From positions 62,001 through 126,000 of the forward strand of contig CAWFYE010000007.1 of NCBI GenBank assembly GCA_963819975.1: a stretch of 64,000 bases of DNA, given 5' to 3'. The notes under the pieces are model-generated. The model did not search any database. It saw nothing but the letters and a program-made list of their open reading frames with translations, and was not told the origin of the DNA. Position numbers and translations under genes: made by a program. Positions 1-8,245 of the stretch are shown piece by piece (position 1 is the first letter of the stretch; each line of letters starts with the position of its first letter). Origin of the DNA: Palsa-1392 sp963819975 (lineage in GTDB: Bacteria > Verrucomicrobiota > Verrucomicrobiia > Chthoniobacterales > UBA10450).

Positions 1-1
1 G

Positions 2-1405
2 ATCGTCTTTTCGATCCCGGTGGAATCGGCCCCCGCCGGGCAAAAATCTCTCGATGGGTTGATCGTCTCTGGGGATCACGCTTTTTCGTTAGGCGAAGCC
101 GCCTCCGCGCCGGCGAAAGCCTCCACCAACCTCACCGCGCCCGAGCCCGGCGGGCTGGCTAAATGGCTTCTCTTCGGATTCATCGGCGGCTTCATTCTTA
201 ACCTGATGCCCTGCGTCCTCCCGGTTATCTCACTCAAAATTTTCGGTTTCATCCAGCACGCGCGCGACAGCCGGGCGCGGATTTTCGGCAACGGGCTCGC
301 TTTCAGCGCCGGGATCTTCGCCTGGTTCCTCGGGCTCGCGGTTCTGATGGTCGGTCTGAAGGCCGCCGGACACGAAATCACCTGGGCCTTCCAATTCACC
401 AATCCTTATTTCCTCATCGGAATGAGCGCGGTGGTGCTCGTTTTCGCGCTGAACCTTTTCGGTGTTTTTGAAATCACCCTCCCGGCCGCGGCGACGAGCG
501 GTTTGCTCGGCTGGAGCGCGCGGGAAGGTTACGCCGGCTCTTTTTTCCAGGGTGTTTTCGCGACTGTCCTGGCCACGCCCTGCACTGCGCCTTATCTCGG
601 GACCGCGCTCGGGTTCGCCTTCGCCCAATCAGGTCTCATTATCGTGCTCATGTTCCTCGCCATCGCGGCCGGGATGAGCGCGCCCTACCTGCTCCTCAGC
701 GCCCAACCGGCCTGGCTCCGATTCGTTCCCAAGCCCGGTCCCTGGATGGTGCGCGTGAAGCAATTCATGGGCTTCCTTCTCCTCGCCACCTTGCTCTTCT
801 TGATCTGGGTGCTGGGCGTGGCACGCGGGATCGATGCTGCGATCTGGGTGAGCGCCTTTCTCCTCGTGCTCAGCATCGCCTGCTGGATGCTGGGCTCCTT
901 CTCGCTCCCAACGGCCTCGCGCACGCAACGCTCCATCGTCCTCATCCTCATCCTCGTCCTCGTCCTCGGCAGCGGCTGGTATTTCATCGGCGAAAAATTC
1001 CGCGGCACCAAAACCGCCGGCCCAGGTCTGACGACCGACGGCTGGATTCCCTTCAGTCCCGACCGCCTCCAAACCGAGCTGGCCGCCGGCCGCACCGTCT
1101 TCATCGATTTTACCGCCGCCTGGTGCATTACTTGCAAATACAACGAAGCCTCCGTCCTCGAGAGCGCCGCGGTAAAGAGCGCTTTTGCGCGCCACGGGGT
1201 GGTGAAAATGAAAGCCGACTGGACCAATGCCGACCCGGTGATCACGAAAACCTTGAAACAATTCGGCCGGGTCGGTGTCCCATTGTACGTGCTCTACCCG
1301 GCGGCAACTCCAAATCAACCGATTGTCCTGCCGGAGCTGCTTACCCAGGCGCTGGTCCTGAATTCTCTTGAATCCGCTGCGACGAAAGTCGCGAATAACC
1401 AATAA
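2..1405 (+). CDS. Thiol:disulfide interchange protein, DsbD/ScsB type (5' end outside window)
   Basis: Inner-membrane reductase that passes electrons from cytoplasmic thioredoxin to periplasmic thiol partners. The frame is open to the window edge, so the N-terminal part is missing; a GTG at position 20 is only an internal codon. A polytopic region begins at about residue 50 with a GG-x2-LNLMPCVLPV segment, and a second ATPCTAPYLG segment follows; these hold the paired membrane cysteines of the family. After eight or so hydrophobic segments comes a C-terminal thioredoxin-like domain with FTAAWCITCK, a CxxC redox motif. The stop lies 4 bases before the next gene, an exported redoxin that may be its client. 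The family call is secure; the exact subfamily (DsbD or ScsB) is not. Confidence 0.9.
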   Translation: MVFSIPVESAPAGQKSLDGLIVSGDHAFSLGEAASAPAKASTNLTAPEPGGLAKWLLFGFIGGFILNLMPCVLPVISLKIFGFIQHARDSRARIFGNGLAFSAGIFAWFLGLAVLMVGLKAAGHEITWAFQFTNPYFLIGMSAVVLVFALNLFGVFEITLPAAATSGLLGWSAREGYAGSFFQGVFATVLATPCTAPYLGTALGFAFAQSGLIIVLMFLAIAAGMSAPYLLLSAQPAWLRFVPKPGPWMVRVKQFMGFLLLATLLFLIWVLGVARGIDAAIWVSAFLLVLSIACWMLGSFSLPTASRTQRSIVLILILVLVLGSGWYFIGEKFRGTKTAGPGLTTDGWIPFSPDRLQTELAAGRTVFIDFTAAWCITCKYNEASVLESAAVKSAFARHGVVKMKADWTNADPVITKTLKQFGRVGVPLYVLYPAATPNQPIVLPELLTQALVLNSLESAATKVANNQ

Positions 1406-1409
1406 GCTT

Positions 1410-2021
1410 ATGAAAACAAAACTGCTCTCATTCACGCTCACCATCCTCTGCGCCGCTGCTCTCTCCGCCGCCCCGGCGCCCAAGGTCGGCGCACCCGCGC
1501 CCAATTTCAGTTTGCCCGGAGCCGACGGCAAAACTCATTCGTTAGGCGATTTCAAAGGCAAGTATGTCGTCCTGGAGTGGTTCAATCCGGGCTGCCCCTT
1601 CGTCCAAAAGCATTACACGAGCGACAACATGCAGAAGCTGCAGAAGGAATACACCGGCAAGGATGTTGTCTGGCTGACGATTGATTCTTCGGCCGAGGGA
1701 AAACAGGGCTACCTGACGCCGGAGGAAGCGAAGAAGCAGCTCGCCGATTGGAAAATGAGTCCCACCGCGCTGCTACTCGATCCGGAGGGAAAAGTCGGCC
1801 TCGAATACAACGCCACCAATACGCCTCACATGTTCATCGTGAATCCAGAAGGGAAATTGATTTACGAAGGAGCGATCGACAGCAAAGCCTCGACTGACGC
1901 CGGCGATATCCCGAACTCGACCAACTACGTGAAGGTCGCGCTCGAAGAGGCGATGGAGGGCAAGCCGGTCTCGACGGCGCAGACCAAAGCATACGGGTGC
2001 TCGGTCAAATACGCGCATTAG
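1410..2021 (+). CDS. Exported thioredoxin-fold redoxin (AhpC/TSA-like)
   Basis: 203-residue periplasmic redoxin. The ATG at 1410 is chosen over an upstream in-frame TTG because it starts a clean signal peptide (MKTKLLSFTLTILCAAALSA). The mature part opens with the family pattern VGAPAPNFSLPGADGK, then EWFNPGCPFVQKHY, where a single cysteine sits at the peroxiredoxin/TlpA active-site position (GCPF rather than CxxC). A cis-Pro-like NTPHMFIVNPEGK segment follows. It lies 4 bases after the DsbD-like gene, so the two are probably cotranscribed and the redoxin may be reduced by that protein. Whether it acts as a peroxidase or a thiol reductase cannot be told from sequence. Confidence 0.88.
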   Translation: MKTKLLSFTLTILCAAALSAAPAPKVGAPAPNFSLPGADGKTHSLGDFKGKYVVLEWFNPGCPFVQKHYTSDNMQKLQKEYTGKDVVWLTIDSSAEGKQGYLTPEEAKKQLADWKMSPTALLLDPEGKVGLEYNATNTPHMFIVNPEGKLIYEGAIDSKASTDAGDIPNSTNYVKVALEEAMEGKPVSTAQTKAYGCSVKYAH

Positions 2022-2035
2022 GGCGCCTTTGCACT

Positions 2036-2821
2036 CTAACGCCCGGCGCGACGGAGGAGTGGGCGGGGGAGCAGCCTAACGATGGCCATCGCGAGCTTCA
2101 TCACTGTGCCCGGGATGACAATCGCCCGGTCGCGCTCGAGCCCGCGCAGGCCGGACGCCACCACTTTTTCGACGGCGACGCAGAAAAGGCCAGACCCACG
2201 ATGAACGGCGCCGCGCCCATCGCGCCGCGCGACATCAGAGAATTCCGTTGGCACCGGCCCCGGACAAAGCGCGGTCACTCCCACGCCCGCGTCGCGCAAC
2301 TCGCTCCGCAGCGCCTCGGAGAAACTGGTCACATAAGCTTTGGTCGCAGCGTAGACCGCAAAGGTGGCGATGGGCAGAAATCCGGCCGACGAGCTGACGT
2401 TCAAGATCGCGCCCCGTTTTTGCTCGATCATCGCCGGCAACAAACCGCGCGTCAGCCGCGTCAACGCCACCATGTTGACGAGCATCATGCGGTCGGTCTT
2501 TTCCGGATCGGCCGTGGCGAAAGGGCCGCGATCGCCCAGTCCCGCGTTGTTGATGAGCAAATCGAGCGCGGGTTCGAGCGCTACTGCCCAAGAAATCAGC
2601 GCGTCGACCTCATCGGCTTTCGCCAAATCACATCGCCGGATTTCCACTCGCAAACGCGGATGGCGCTTGACCAGCTCCGCGCGCAGTTCTTCAAGACGAT
2701 CTTCGCGCCGCGCCACGAGGACGAGCGTGGCCGCGCGTTTAGCAAGCTGCCGGGCGCATTCCCGCCCGATGCCGGCCGAAGCGCCGGTCACGAGCGCATG
2801 ACAACCTTCGAGCCGCATCAC
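2036..2821 (-). CDS. Short-chain dehydrogenase/reductase
   Basis: 261-residue classical SDR of the NAD(P)-dependent oxidoreductase superfamily. It shows the cofactor glycine motif TGASAGIG near residue 13, the NNAG motif (INNAGLGDRG), the catalytic serine in NVSSSAGF and the YAATK catalytic Tyr/Lys pair. The C-terminal PGPVPTEF is also typical. Its ATG overlaps the stop of the upstream arylesterase gene by 4 bases, so the two are translationally coupled. The substrate is unknown; a lipid or acyl-ester role is only suggested by the esterase neighbour. Confidence 0.9.
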   Translation of the reverse strand: MMRLEGCHALVTGASAGIGRECARQLAKRAATLVLVARREDRLEELRAELVKRHPRLRVEIRRCDLAKADEVDALISWAVALEPALDLLINNAGLGDRGPFATADPEKTDRMMLVNMVALTRLTRGLLPAMIEQKRGAILNVSSSAGFLPIATFAVYAATKAYVTSFSEALRSELRDAGVGVTALCPGPVPTEFSDVARRDGRGAVHRGSGLFCVAVEKVVASGLRGLERDRAIVIPGTVMKLAMAIVRLLPRPLLRRAGR

Positions 2822-3444
2822 GGTCCGCCTTTCGTCAGAAGCGGTTCGAGCACGCGCCAGACATTTTCCGCAAGGATTTTGTGTCCGGCGGCGGTCGGAT
2901 GAATGTGATCCGCCTGGTTCAAATCATCGTGCCCGCCGACTCCTTCAAGAAGAAAAGGAACGAGAGCCGCGTTATTCGCGCGCGCCAGATCGGAAAAAAT
3001 TTCGCGGAATGCGGTTCCATAATCGCCGCCCATGTTCGGCGGGATCTGCATGCCGGCGATAACGATTTTCACCTCGGGATTTTTCGCTTTCACTCGATCG
3101 ATGATTGCCTGGAGATTCGCTTTCGTCTGCGCGACCGGCAATCCACGGAGTCCGTCGTTCGCCCCCAGCGCCACGACCAGGACGTCGATTTTCTTCTGCA
3201 GGACCCAATCGAGTCGAGCCAGTCCGCCAGCGGTCGTGTCGCCGCTGATCCCGGCGTTGATAACCGTAAAGGGAAGGTTCTTATCCTTGATCTTCTGCTC
3301 AATCAGCGCCGGGTAAGCCTCCGCCTCCTGCACTCCAAGCCCGGCCGTGAGGCTGTCACCAAGAAAAAGAATCGTCCCGCCAAAGGCCGGCCCGGCCACA
3401 ACGAGCGCGAGAAGGAAGAGGATTCGACGCGTCAATTTCACCAT
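2818..3444 (-). CDS. GDSL-type arylesterase (TesA-like)
   Basis: 208-residue exported SGNH hydrolase. The start at 3444 (MVKLTRRILFLLALVVAGPAF) gives a signal peptide; the longer reading to 3510 overlaps the divergent ABC gene. All four SGNH blocks are visible: FLGDSLTAG (catalytic Ser), NAGISGDTTAGG, VVALGANDGLRG (Asn) and DHIHPTAAGH (Asp/His). It is divergent from a YbbA/YbbP-like ABC pair, the same grouping as tesA-ybbA-ybbP in Proteobacteria. A second copy at 52117-52771 is frameshifted. Activity on short acyl or aryl esters, or a lysophospholipase role, is inferred from the family. Confidence 0.9.
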   Translation of the reverse strand: MVKLTRRILFLLALVVAGPAFGGTILFLGDSLTAGLGVQEAEAYPALIEQKIKDKNLPFTVINAGISGDTTAGGLARLDWVLQKKIDVLVVALGANDGLRGLPVAQTKANLQAIIDRVKAKNPEVKIVIAGMQIPPNMGGDYGTAFREIFSDLARANNAALVPFLLEGVGGHDDLNQADHIHPTAAGHKILAENVWRVLEPLLTKGGP

Positions 3445-3494
3445 GCGCGCCGTATCACCATCGCGTAAGCAAGACGCGCCGCTCTCACCCGTCA

Positions 3495-4172
3495 ATGAGC
3501 TCATTCCCAATTCTCAACGTCCGCGACCTAACGAAAAGCTATCCGACTGGCGCGGGGCCGCTGACCGTTTTGCGTGACGTTTCCTTCAGCCTCGCGCAGG
3601 CAGCAACCTGCTCGATTTTGGGTCCCTCCGGAAGTGGCAAGACAACGCTCCTGGGCCTGGCGGCGGGTCTCGATCTGCCGACTTCCGGCTCAGTTTTGCT
3701 CAATGGCATCGCGCTCGCCGAGATCGGCGAAGACGAGCGGGCCCGGATCCGAAACGAGCTGGTCGGTTTTGTTTTTCAAAATTTCCAGCTCATCCCGACT
3801 TTGACCGCGCTCGAGAACGTGACCGTGCCGACGGAACTACGCGGCGACCGAACGGCGCGCGCTCATGCGCTCGAACTCCTGCAACGCGTTGGGCTGGTCG
3901 AACGGAGCGATCATTATCCGGCCCAGCTCTCCGGCGGTGAGCAACAGCGCGTCGCCCTGGCGCGGGCTTTTATTAATCGGCCGAAGATTCTTTTCGCCGA
4001 CGAACCAACCGGCAACCTCGACAGCGAGACGAGCCAGAAGGTGATCGAGATCATGCTGGAACTGAACCGGACAGCCGGAACCGCGCTCGTTCTCGTGACC
4101 CATGACCCCGATGTGGCTCGGCTCACGGAGCGGACAATTCGCCTGCGGAGCGGGGAGATGATCGATGCCTAG
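3495..4172 (+). CDS. ABC transporter ATP-binding protein, YbbA/LolD-like
   Basis: 225-residue ATPase of the MacB/LolD type. Walker A is GPSGSGKTT near residue 44, the Q-loop FVFQNFQL follows, then the signature LSGGEQQRVALARA, Walker B ILFADEPTGNLD and the switch histidine VTHD. The stop codon overlaps the start of the following large permease by 8 bases, so they form one transcription unit. Such pairs act as mechanotransmission or lipoprotein-release machines rather than classical importers. The nearby arylesterase supports a YbbAP-like assignment. The substrate is unknown. Confidence 0.92.
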   Translation: MSSFPILNVRDLTKSYPTGAGPLTVLRDVSFSLAQAATCSILGPSGSGKTTLLGLAAGLDLPTSGSVLLNGIALAEIGEDERARIRNELVGFVFQNFQLIPTLTALENVTVPTELRGDRTARAHALELLQRVGLVERSDHYPAQLSGGEQQRVALARAFINRPKILFADEPTGNLDSETSQKVIEIMLELNRTAGTALVLVTHDPDVARLTERTIRLRSGEMIDA

Positions 4173-6711
4173 TGGGTTCCAGTTCATCTACCGGATGGCC
4201 TGGCGCGACAGTCGCTCCAGCCGGAGACGGCTGCTGCTCTTCTCGATATCGATTTCGTTAGGGGTGGCGGCCCTGATCGCGATTGGTTTGTTCCGCGCCA
4301 GCCTTTCGCAGGCGATCGACGACCAGGCGCGCTCGCTCCTCGGGGCCGATCTGGTGGTGGAAAGCACGCGCCCGTTCAGCACGGAGCAGGAACAGATGCT
4401 CCGTTCGTTAGGCGAAACCCAGGCGCGCGAGGTACGCTTCCGCACCATGGCCCTTTTCCCCAAAGGCGGCGGGACGCGGCTCGTTCATGCCCGAGCCCTG
4501 GGCGGCGCGTTTCCCTTTTACGGCAAAATGGAAACGGCCCCGCCCTCCGCCGCCCAGACCTTCCGCGACGGCGGCGCCGCCGTTCCGGAAGAGAGTTTGC
4601 TTTTACAATTCCGCGCCCACCCGGGTGACTCGATCAAGATTGGCGAAGCGACTTTCACGATTGCCGGTGCGCTCACGAAAATGCCAGGCGAAGCCTCGCC
4701 CGCGGCCAGCTTCGCACCGCGCGTTTACATTCCGCTGCAGAATCTCGCGCAGACCAACCTGCTCAAGCCGGGCAGCCTGGCGCGCTACCTCAATTTCGTG
4801 AAATTCGCGCCCGGGACTAACGTTACAGCCGAAGTCGAAAAGCTCGGTCCGCGAATCGAGGCGGCGGGGCTCGAATACGACACGGTCGCGAAGCGCAAGA
4901 AAGACCTCGGGCGGGCCCTCGATAATCTCTACCGCTTCCTCAATCTCGTCGGGTTCATCTCGCTTCTTCTCGGCGCGGTGGGAGTGGCAAGTGCGATTCA
5001 GGCGCACCTGCAACAGAAGATGCGGACCGCTGCCGTCCTGCGCTGCCTGGGCGCGGCCGGGAGAACCACGGTCGCGGTTTACCTTTTGCAGGCGATGGCG
5101 ATGGGAGTGATTGGGGTGCTGGCCGGGGCAGTCCTTGGCCTGACGATGCACGCGATTCTGCCGCAGGCGCTGCAAAAGTTCATTCCCTTCGAGTTGCCGC
5201 GCGGCATCGCGTGGACGCCGATCTGGGGTGGAATGGGGGTCGGCCTGGCGGTTTGCCTTCTCTTCGCGCTGCCCCCACTCCTGCGTTTCCGGCGCGTCTC
5301 TCCGCTCCTCGCACTCCGCGCCGGGGCCGACGAAACGGCCGCTCCGGTCCGGCGCGATTTTGCCACCTGGCTGGTCTACCTCTTCATCGGCGCGAGCCTG
5401 ACCGCCTTCGCGATTTCACAGGCGGAATCGTGGAGCGACGGATTGTTTGTGGCCGGCGGCCTGGGGGTGGCGGTTGGGGTGTTGGTGGGCATCGCGAAGC
5501 TCCTCATTTTTCTCATGCGCAAACTTCTGCCGCAGAGCTGGAGCTTCGTCCTGCGACAGGGCCTGGCGAATCTTTACCGGCCCAATAACAGAACTCTTCT
5601 TCTCACGCTTTCGTTAGGGCTGGGGACCTTTCTGCTCCTGACGATTTATCTGACACGCGACGTTCTCCTGACCCAGTTCCGCTCAATCGACGCCCACAAT
5701 CAGCCCAATATTTTCCTCTACGATATCCAGCCGGCCCAAACCGAGGCCATCGCGGCACTCGTTAGGCGGGAACAGCTCCCGGTCATCCAGCAAGCGCCCA
5801 TCGTTACCATGCGCCTGGTGGAAGTGAAGGGGCGCAAGTCGGCCGACATTCTGAAGGACCCGGATCAGAAAATCCCGGAATGGGAACTGGAGCGCGAGTA
5901 TCGCTCGACCTACCGGGCCGATTTGAGCGAGACGGAAAAAATCACCGCCGGACAATGGATCGGCCACGTTGATTATCACCCGGGCGATATCGTGCCGGTC
6001 TCGGTCGAGCAAGATATCGCGAAGGACCTTGGGCTGAGGATCGGCGACACGCTGGTCTTCGACGTGCAGGGGGTGCCGATCAAGACGCGCGTGGCCAGCC
6101 TGCGCGAGGTCGATTGGAAACGGTTCCAGACAAATTTCTTCGTCGTCTTCCCGACCGGCGTTTTGGAAAACGCGCCCACCTTCATTGTTCTCGTCAGCCG
6201 GGTGCCGACGCCGGCTGCCTCGGCCCGGCTGCAAAATGCGGTCGTGGCAAAGTTCCCCAATGTCTCGGCGCTCGACCTGACCTCGGTCATCCAAACCGTG
6301 GATGGAATTCTGACCAAAATCGCGCTCGTCATTCGGATCATGTCGCTCTTTACCGTCGGCACCGGGTTGATCGTGCTCGGGAGCACAATCTGGAGCGGGC
6401 GCTATCAGCGCCTGAAGGAGAGCGTGCTTCTGCGAACGTTAGGCGCGTCGCGCTGGCAGATCTGGAAAATCCTGAGCGCGGAATACCTCTTCCTCGGTCT
6501 GCTGTCGAGCGCGACCGGGATTGTGTTGGCGCTGGCCGCCAGTTGGGCGCTGGCGGTTTTCGTTTTCAAGCTCGCTTACACGCCGGCGCTTTTGCCGGTG
6601 GTCCTGACTGCGGTCATCGTGAGCGGATTAACCGTGGCGGTCGGTTTGCTGACGAGCTACGGCCTCGGCTCGACGCCGCCTCTCGCCGTCTTGCGCGCCG
6701 AACTCGACTGA
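4165..6711 (+). CDS. Large FtsX-family ABC permease, YbbP-like
   Basis: 848-residue permease partner of the upstream ATPase. It starts with one membrane helix (about residues 20-42), then a periplasmic domain and an FtsX block of three helices (about 265-370), a middle pair of helices (about 400-450), a second periplasmic domain, and a C-terminal FtsX block ending TPPLAVLRAELD. This ten-helix duplicated layout is that of YbbP. The end of the gene overlaps the convergent pseudouridine synthase gene by 55 bases. Five CGTTAGG motif copies lie inside (4256, 4406, 5612, 5760, 6437). Lipid or lipoprotein handling is an inference from family and neighbours. Confidence 0.9.
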   Translation: MPSGFQFIYRMAWRDSRSSRRRLLLFSISISLGVAALIAIGLFRASLSQAIDDQARSLLGADLVVESTRPFSTEQEQMLRSLGETQAREVRFRTMALFPKGGGTRLVHARALGGAFPFYGKMETAPPSAAQTFRDGGAAVPEESLLLQFRAHPGDSIKIGEATFTIAGALTKMPGEASPAASFAPRVYIPLQNLAQTNLLKPGSLARYLNFVKFAPGTNVTAEVEKLGPRIEAAGLEYDTVAKRKKDLGRALDNLYRFLNLVGFISLLLGAVGVASAIQAHLQQKMRTAAVLRCLGAAGRTTVAVYLLQAMAMGVIGVLAGAVLGLTMHAILPQALQKFIPFELPRGIAWTPIWGGMGVGLAVCLLFALPPLLRFRRVSPLLALRAGADETAAPVRRDFATWLVYLFIGASLTAFAISQAESWSDGLFVAGGLGVAVGVLVGIAKLLIFLMRKLLPQSWSFVLRQGLANLYRPNNRTLLLTLSLGLGTFLLLTIYLTRDVLLTQFRSIDAHNQPNIFLYDIQPAQTEAIAALVRREQLPVIQQAPIVTMRLVEVKGRKSADILKDPDQKIPEWELEREYRSTYRADLSETEKITAGQWIGHVDYHPGDIVPVSVEQDIAKDLGLRIGDTLVFDVQGVPIKTRVASLREVDWKRFQTNFFVVFPTGVLENAPTFIVLVSRVPTPAASARLQNAVVAKFPNVSALDLTSVIQTVDGILTKIALVIRIMSLFTVGTGLIVLGSTIWSGRYQRLKESVLLRTLGASRWQIWKILSAEYLFLGLLSSATGIVLALAASWALAVFVFKLAYTPALLPVVLTAVIVSGLTVAVGLLTSYGLGSTPPLAVLRAELD

Positions 6712-7391
6712 CGCAGGTCGGCTAGCTCACTTTTCGTTAGGGGACGCCAACTGCCGCGCGGCATCTCGCCGAGGCGCAGATGTCCGATCCGGGTGCGAAG
6801 GAGCCGCTTCACTTTGTAGCCGAGGGCGTAAAACATCCGCCGAACCTGGCGGTTCAGACCTTGTTGCAGGACAACTCGGAGACGAGTGGAGCCGATCTGC
6901 TGCAACCGGGTGAGGCGGGCACGCTTGCCGTCGAGGAAAATTCCGGCCTGCAATTTCTCGGCCAGCTTCGGTTCCCAGAGTTTGTCGAGCGTGACCTCGT
7001 ATTCTTTCTCCACTTTGTAGCGCGGATGGGTGAGGTGCTGCGCAAGATCGCCGTCGCTCGTGAGGAGGAGGAGACCCTCGGTTTGCGCGTCGAGCCGGCC
7101 GACGTTGAAGAGCCGGGAAAATTTCGGAGGCAAAAGATCGTAAATCGTGTCGGTCGCGTTCGGATCGCGCCGGGTGGAAACGAAGCCGGCCGGCTTGTGC
7201 AAAAGGATCGTGAGGGTTTCCGCTCGCCTAACGAGTCGGCTGCCGACCTTGACGTGGTCGCTCGCTTCGACCTGGGTAGCGAAGTTCGCACAGGGCTGGC
7301 CGTTGATCGTGACCCGGCCTTCCGCGACTAACTGGTCGCAATGACGGCGCGAGCCGAGCCCGGCCGCGGCGAGAAAGCGATTGAGGCGCAC
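6657..7391 (-). CDS. Pseudouridine synthase, RsuA/RluB family
   Basis: 244-residue rRNA pseudouridine synthase. The N-terminal S4 RNA-binding domain (MRLNRFLAAAGLGSRR...) is followed by the catalytic domain with HKPAGFVSTRRD and the active-site block VGRLDAQTEGLLLLTSDGD, where the Asp after RL is catalytic. QGLNRQVRRMF is the typical RluB/RsuA C-terminal motif. The last 17 or so residues after LADLRQ run into the convergent permease gene and look non-conserved. Which uridine it modifies (a 23S site for RluB, a 16S site for RsuA) cannot be decided by eye. Confidence 0.92.
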   Translation of the reverse strand: MRLNRFLAAAGLGSRRHCDQLVAEGRVTINGQPCANFATQVEASDHVKVGSRLVRRAETLTILLHKPAGFVSTRRDPNATDTIYDLLPPKFSRLFNVGRLDAQTEGLLLLTSDGDLAQHLTHPRYKVEKEYEVTLDKLWEPKLAEKLQAGIFLDGKRARLTRLQQIGSTRLRVVLQQGLNRQVRRMFYALGYKVKRLLRTRIGHLRLGEMPRGSWRPLTKSELADLRQSSSARKTARGGVEPRP

Positions 7392-7470
7392 TTCAGTTGA
7401 GAGTCTTTAGTAGAGAGTTGAGGGAAAGACTTCCTGCTCTCAACCATCAACTCTCACCTATGAACCGATC
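7392..7470. repeat. Imperfect inverted repeat, possible terminator
   Basis: The spacer between the small basic protein gene and the pseudouridine synthase gene (both minus strand) holds GTTGAGAG at 7396-7403 and its complement CTCTCAAC at 7437-7444. A second nested pair, GAGAGTTGAG near 7412 and CAACTCTCA near 7448, lies inside. It could fold in the transcript after the small basic protein. No clear U-tract follows, so a terminator role is uncertain. Confidence 0.4.
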
Positions 7471-7626
7471 CTAGAGATCCGGCTTTGTCTTCGGCAAACC
7501 GACGACCTTACTGGTCTCTTTCCACTGGCCGCGCTTCTTCAGCAGGTCGACTCGTTCGAACCGTTTCAGGACGTTGCGCTTGGCCGCGATGGTGCTGGCG
7601 CCTTTAAGACTGCGATGCTGAGACAT
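7471..7626 (-). CDS. Chlamydiae/Verrucomicrobia small basic protein (TIGR04137-type)
   Basis: 51-residue very basic protein beginning MSQHRSLKGASTIAAKRNVL and continuing KRFERVDLLKKRGQWK, matching the small basic protein family known from the Chlamydiae/Verrucomicrobia group. The start at 7626 is chosen because the conserved family sequence begins exactly there; a 22-residue upstream extension to 7692 is unlike the family. Its function is unknown, and the charge suggests RNA, ribosome or DNA binding. It is divergent from the rhodanese gene with 66 bases between. This is one of the best lineage markers in the window. Confidence 0.9.
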   Translation of the reverse strand: MSQHRSLKGASTIAAKRNVLKRFERVDLLKKRGQWKETSKVVGLPKTKPDL

Positions 7627-7692
7627 AAATTTTGCTCCGGGTTGTGCTCCGAAAATGAGCGGGCAAGGTAGCTGGCTTCGGCGCTTTTTCAA

Positions 7693-8235
7693 ATGGTTTA
7701 CCGGATCTCCTCACGGCTCGTTCTAGGCGGCGCCATCCTATTCCTGACCTGCTTCGGGTTGCTCTCCTGCCGGGGAGTCGATTGGTTCCTTCTCAAGCGC
7801 TCGTTGCGAGCGAAATTCAGCGATGTGCGTTGGATCACCACCGAGGAACTGGGCGTCTGGTTGGAAGATAAGGATCGAGCGCAACCTGTCCTGCTCGATG
7901 TGCGCACGCCAGTGGAATGGAATGTGAGCCATCTGCCCGGGGCGCGACGGGTCGATCCCGACGCCGACGCGAAAGCGGCCGCCGACGGCCTGCCCAGGGA
8001 CACGCCGATCGTGGCCTATTGCGCGATTGGATATCGCTCTGGCGAAATGGCCGAGCGTCTGCGCAAGGCCGGCTACACCAATGTGCAGGATCTGGAGGGC
8101 TCGATTTTCGAATGGGCGAACGAGCAGCGCCCGCTCGTCCACGACGGCCAACCGGTCCGCCAAGTACACCCATACAGCTCCACCTGGAGCCGGCTGCTCA
8201 AGCCTGAACTACGCGCGCCGCTTCCGCAGCCGTAA
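7693..8235 (+). CDS. Rhodanese-domain lipoprotein or membrane-anchored protein
   Basis: 180 residues. A hydrophobic N-terminus (about residues 9-25) ends in LLSC, a plausible lipobox, so it is probably membrane-tethered outside the cytoplasm. The rhodanese domain spans about residues 45-140: LLDVRTPVEWNVSHLPGARRV, then the active-site loop AYCAIGYRS with the catalytic cysteine, and a final GSIFEWANEQRPL. It would bind or transfer sulfane sulfur, but the acceptor is unknown. Confidence 0.85.
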   Translation: MVYRISSRLVLGGAILFLTCFGLLSCRGVDWFLLKRSLRAKFSDVRWITTEELGVWLEDKDRAQPVLLDVRTPVEWNVSHLPGARRVDPDADAKAAADGLPRDTPIVAYCAIGYRSGEMAERLRKAGYTNVQDLEGSIFEWANEQRPLVHDGQPVRQVHPYSSTWSRLLKPELRAPLPQP

Positions 8236-8245
8236 ACCAGCTCGC

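Noticed and set aside
629..1531. 300-codon minus-strand ORF opposite the DsbD-like gene
   Set aside because: Composition is the acidic/low-complexity type typical of antisense frames; the sense frame has clear DsbD and thioredoxin motifs.
1997..2902. 301-codon plus-strand ORF over the SDR gene
   Set aside because: The minus strand carries a complete SDR with all motifs; this frame shows none.
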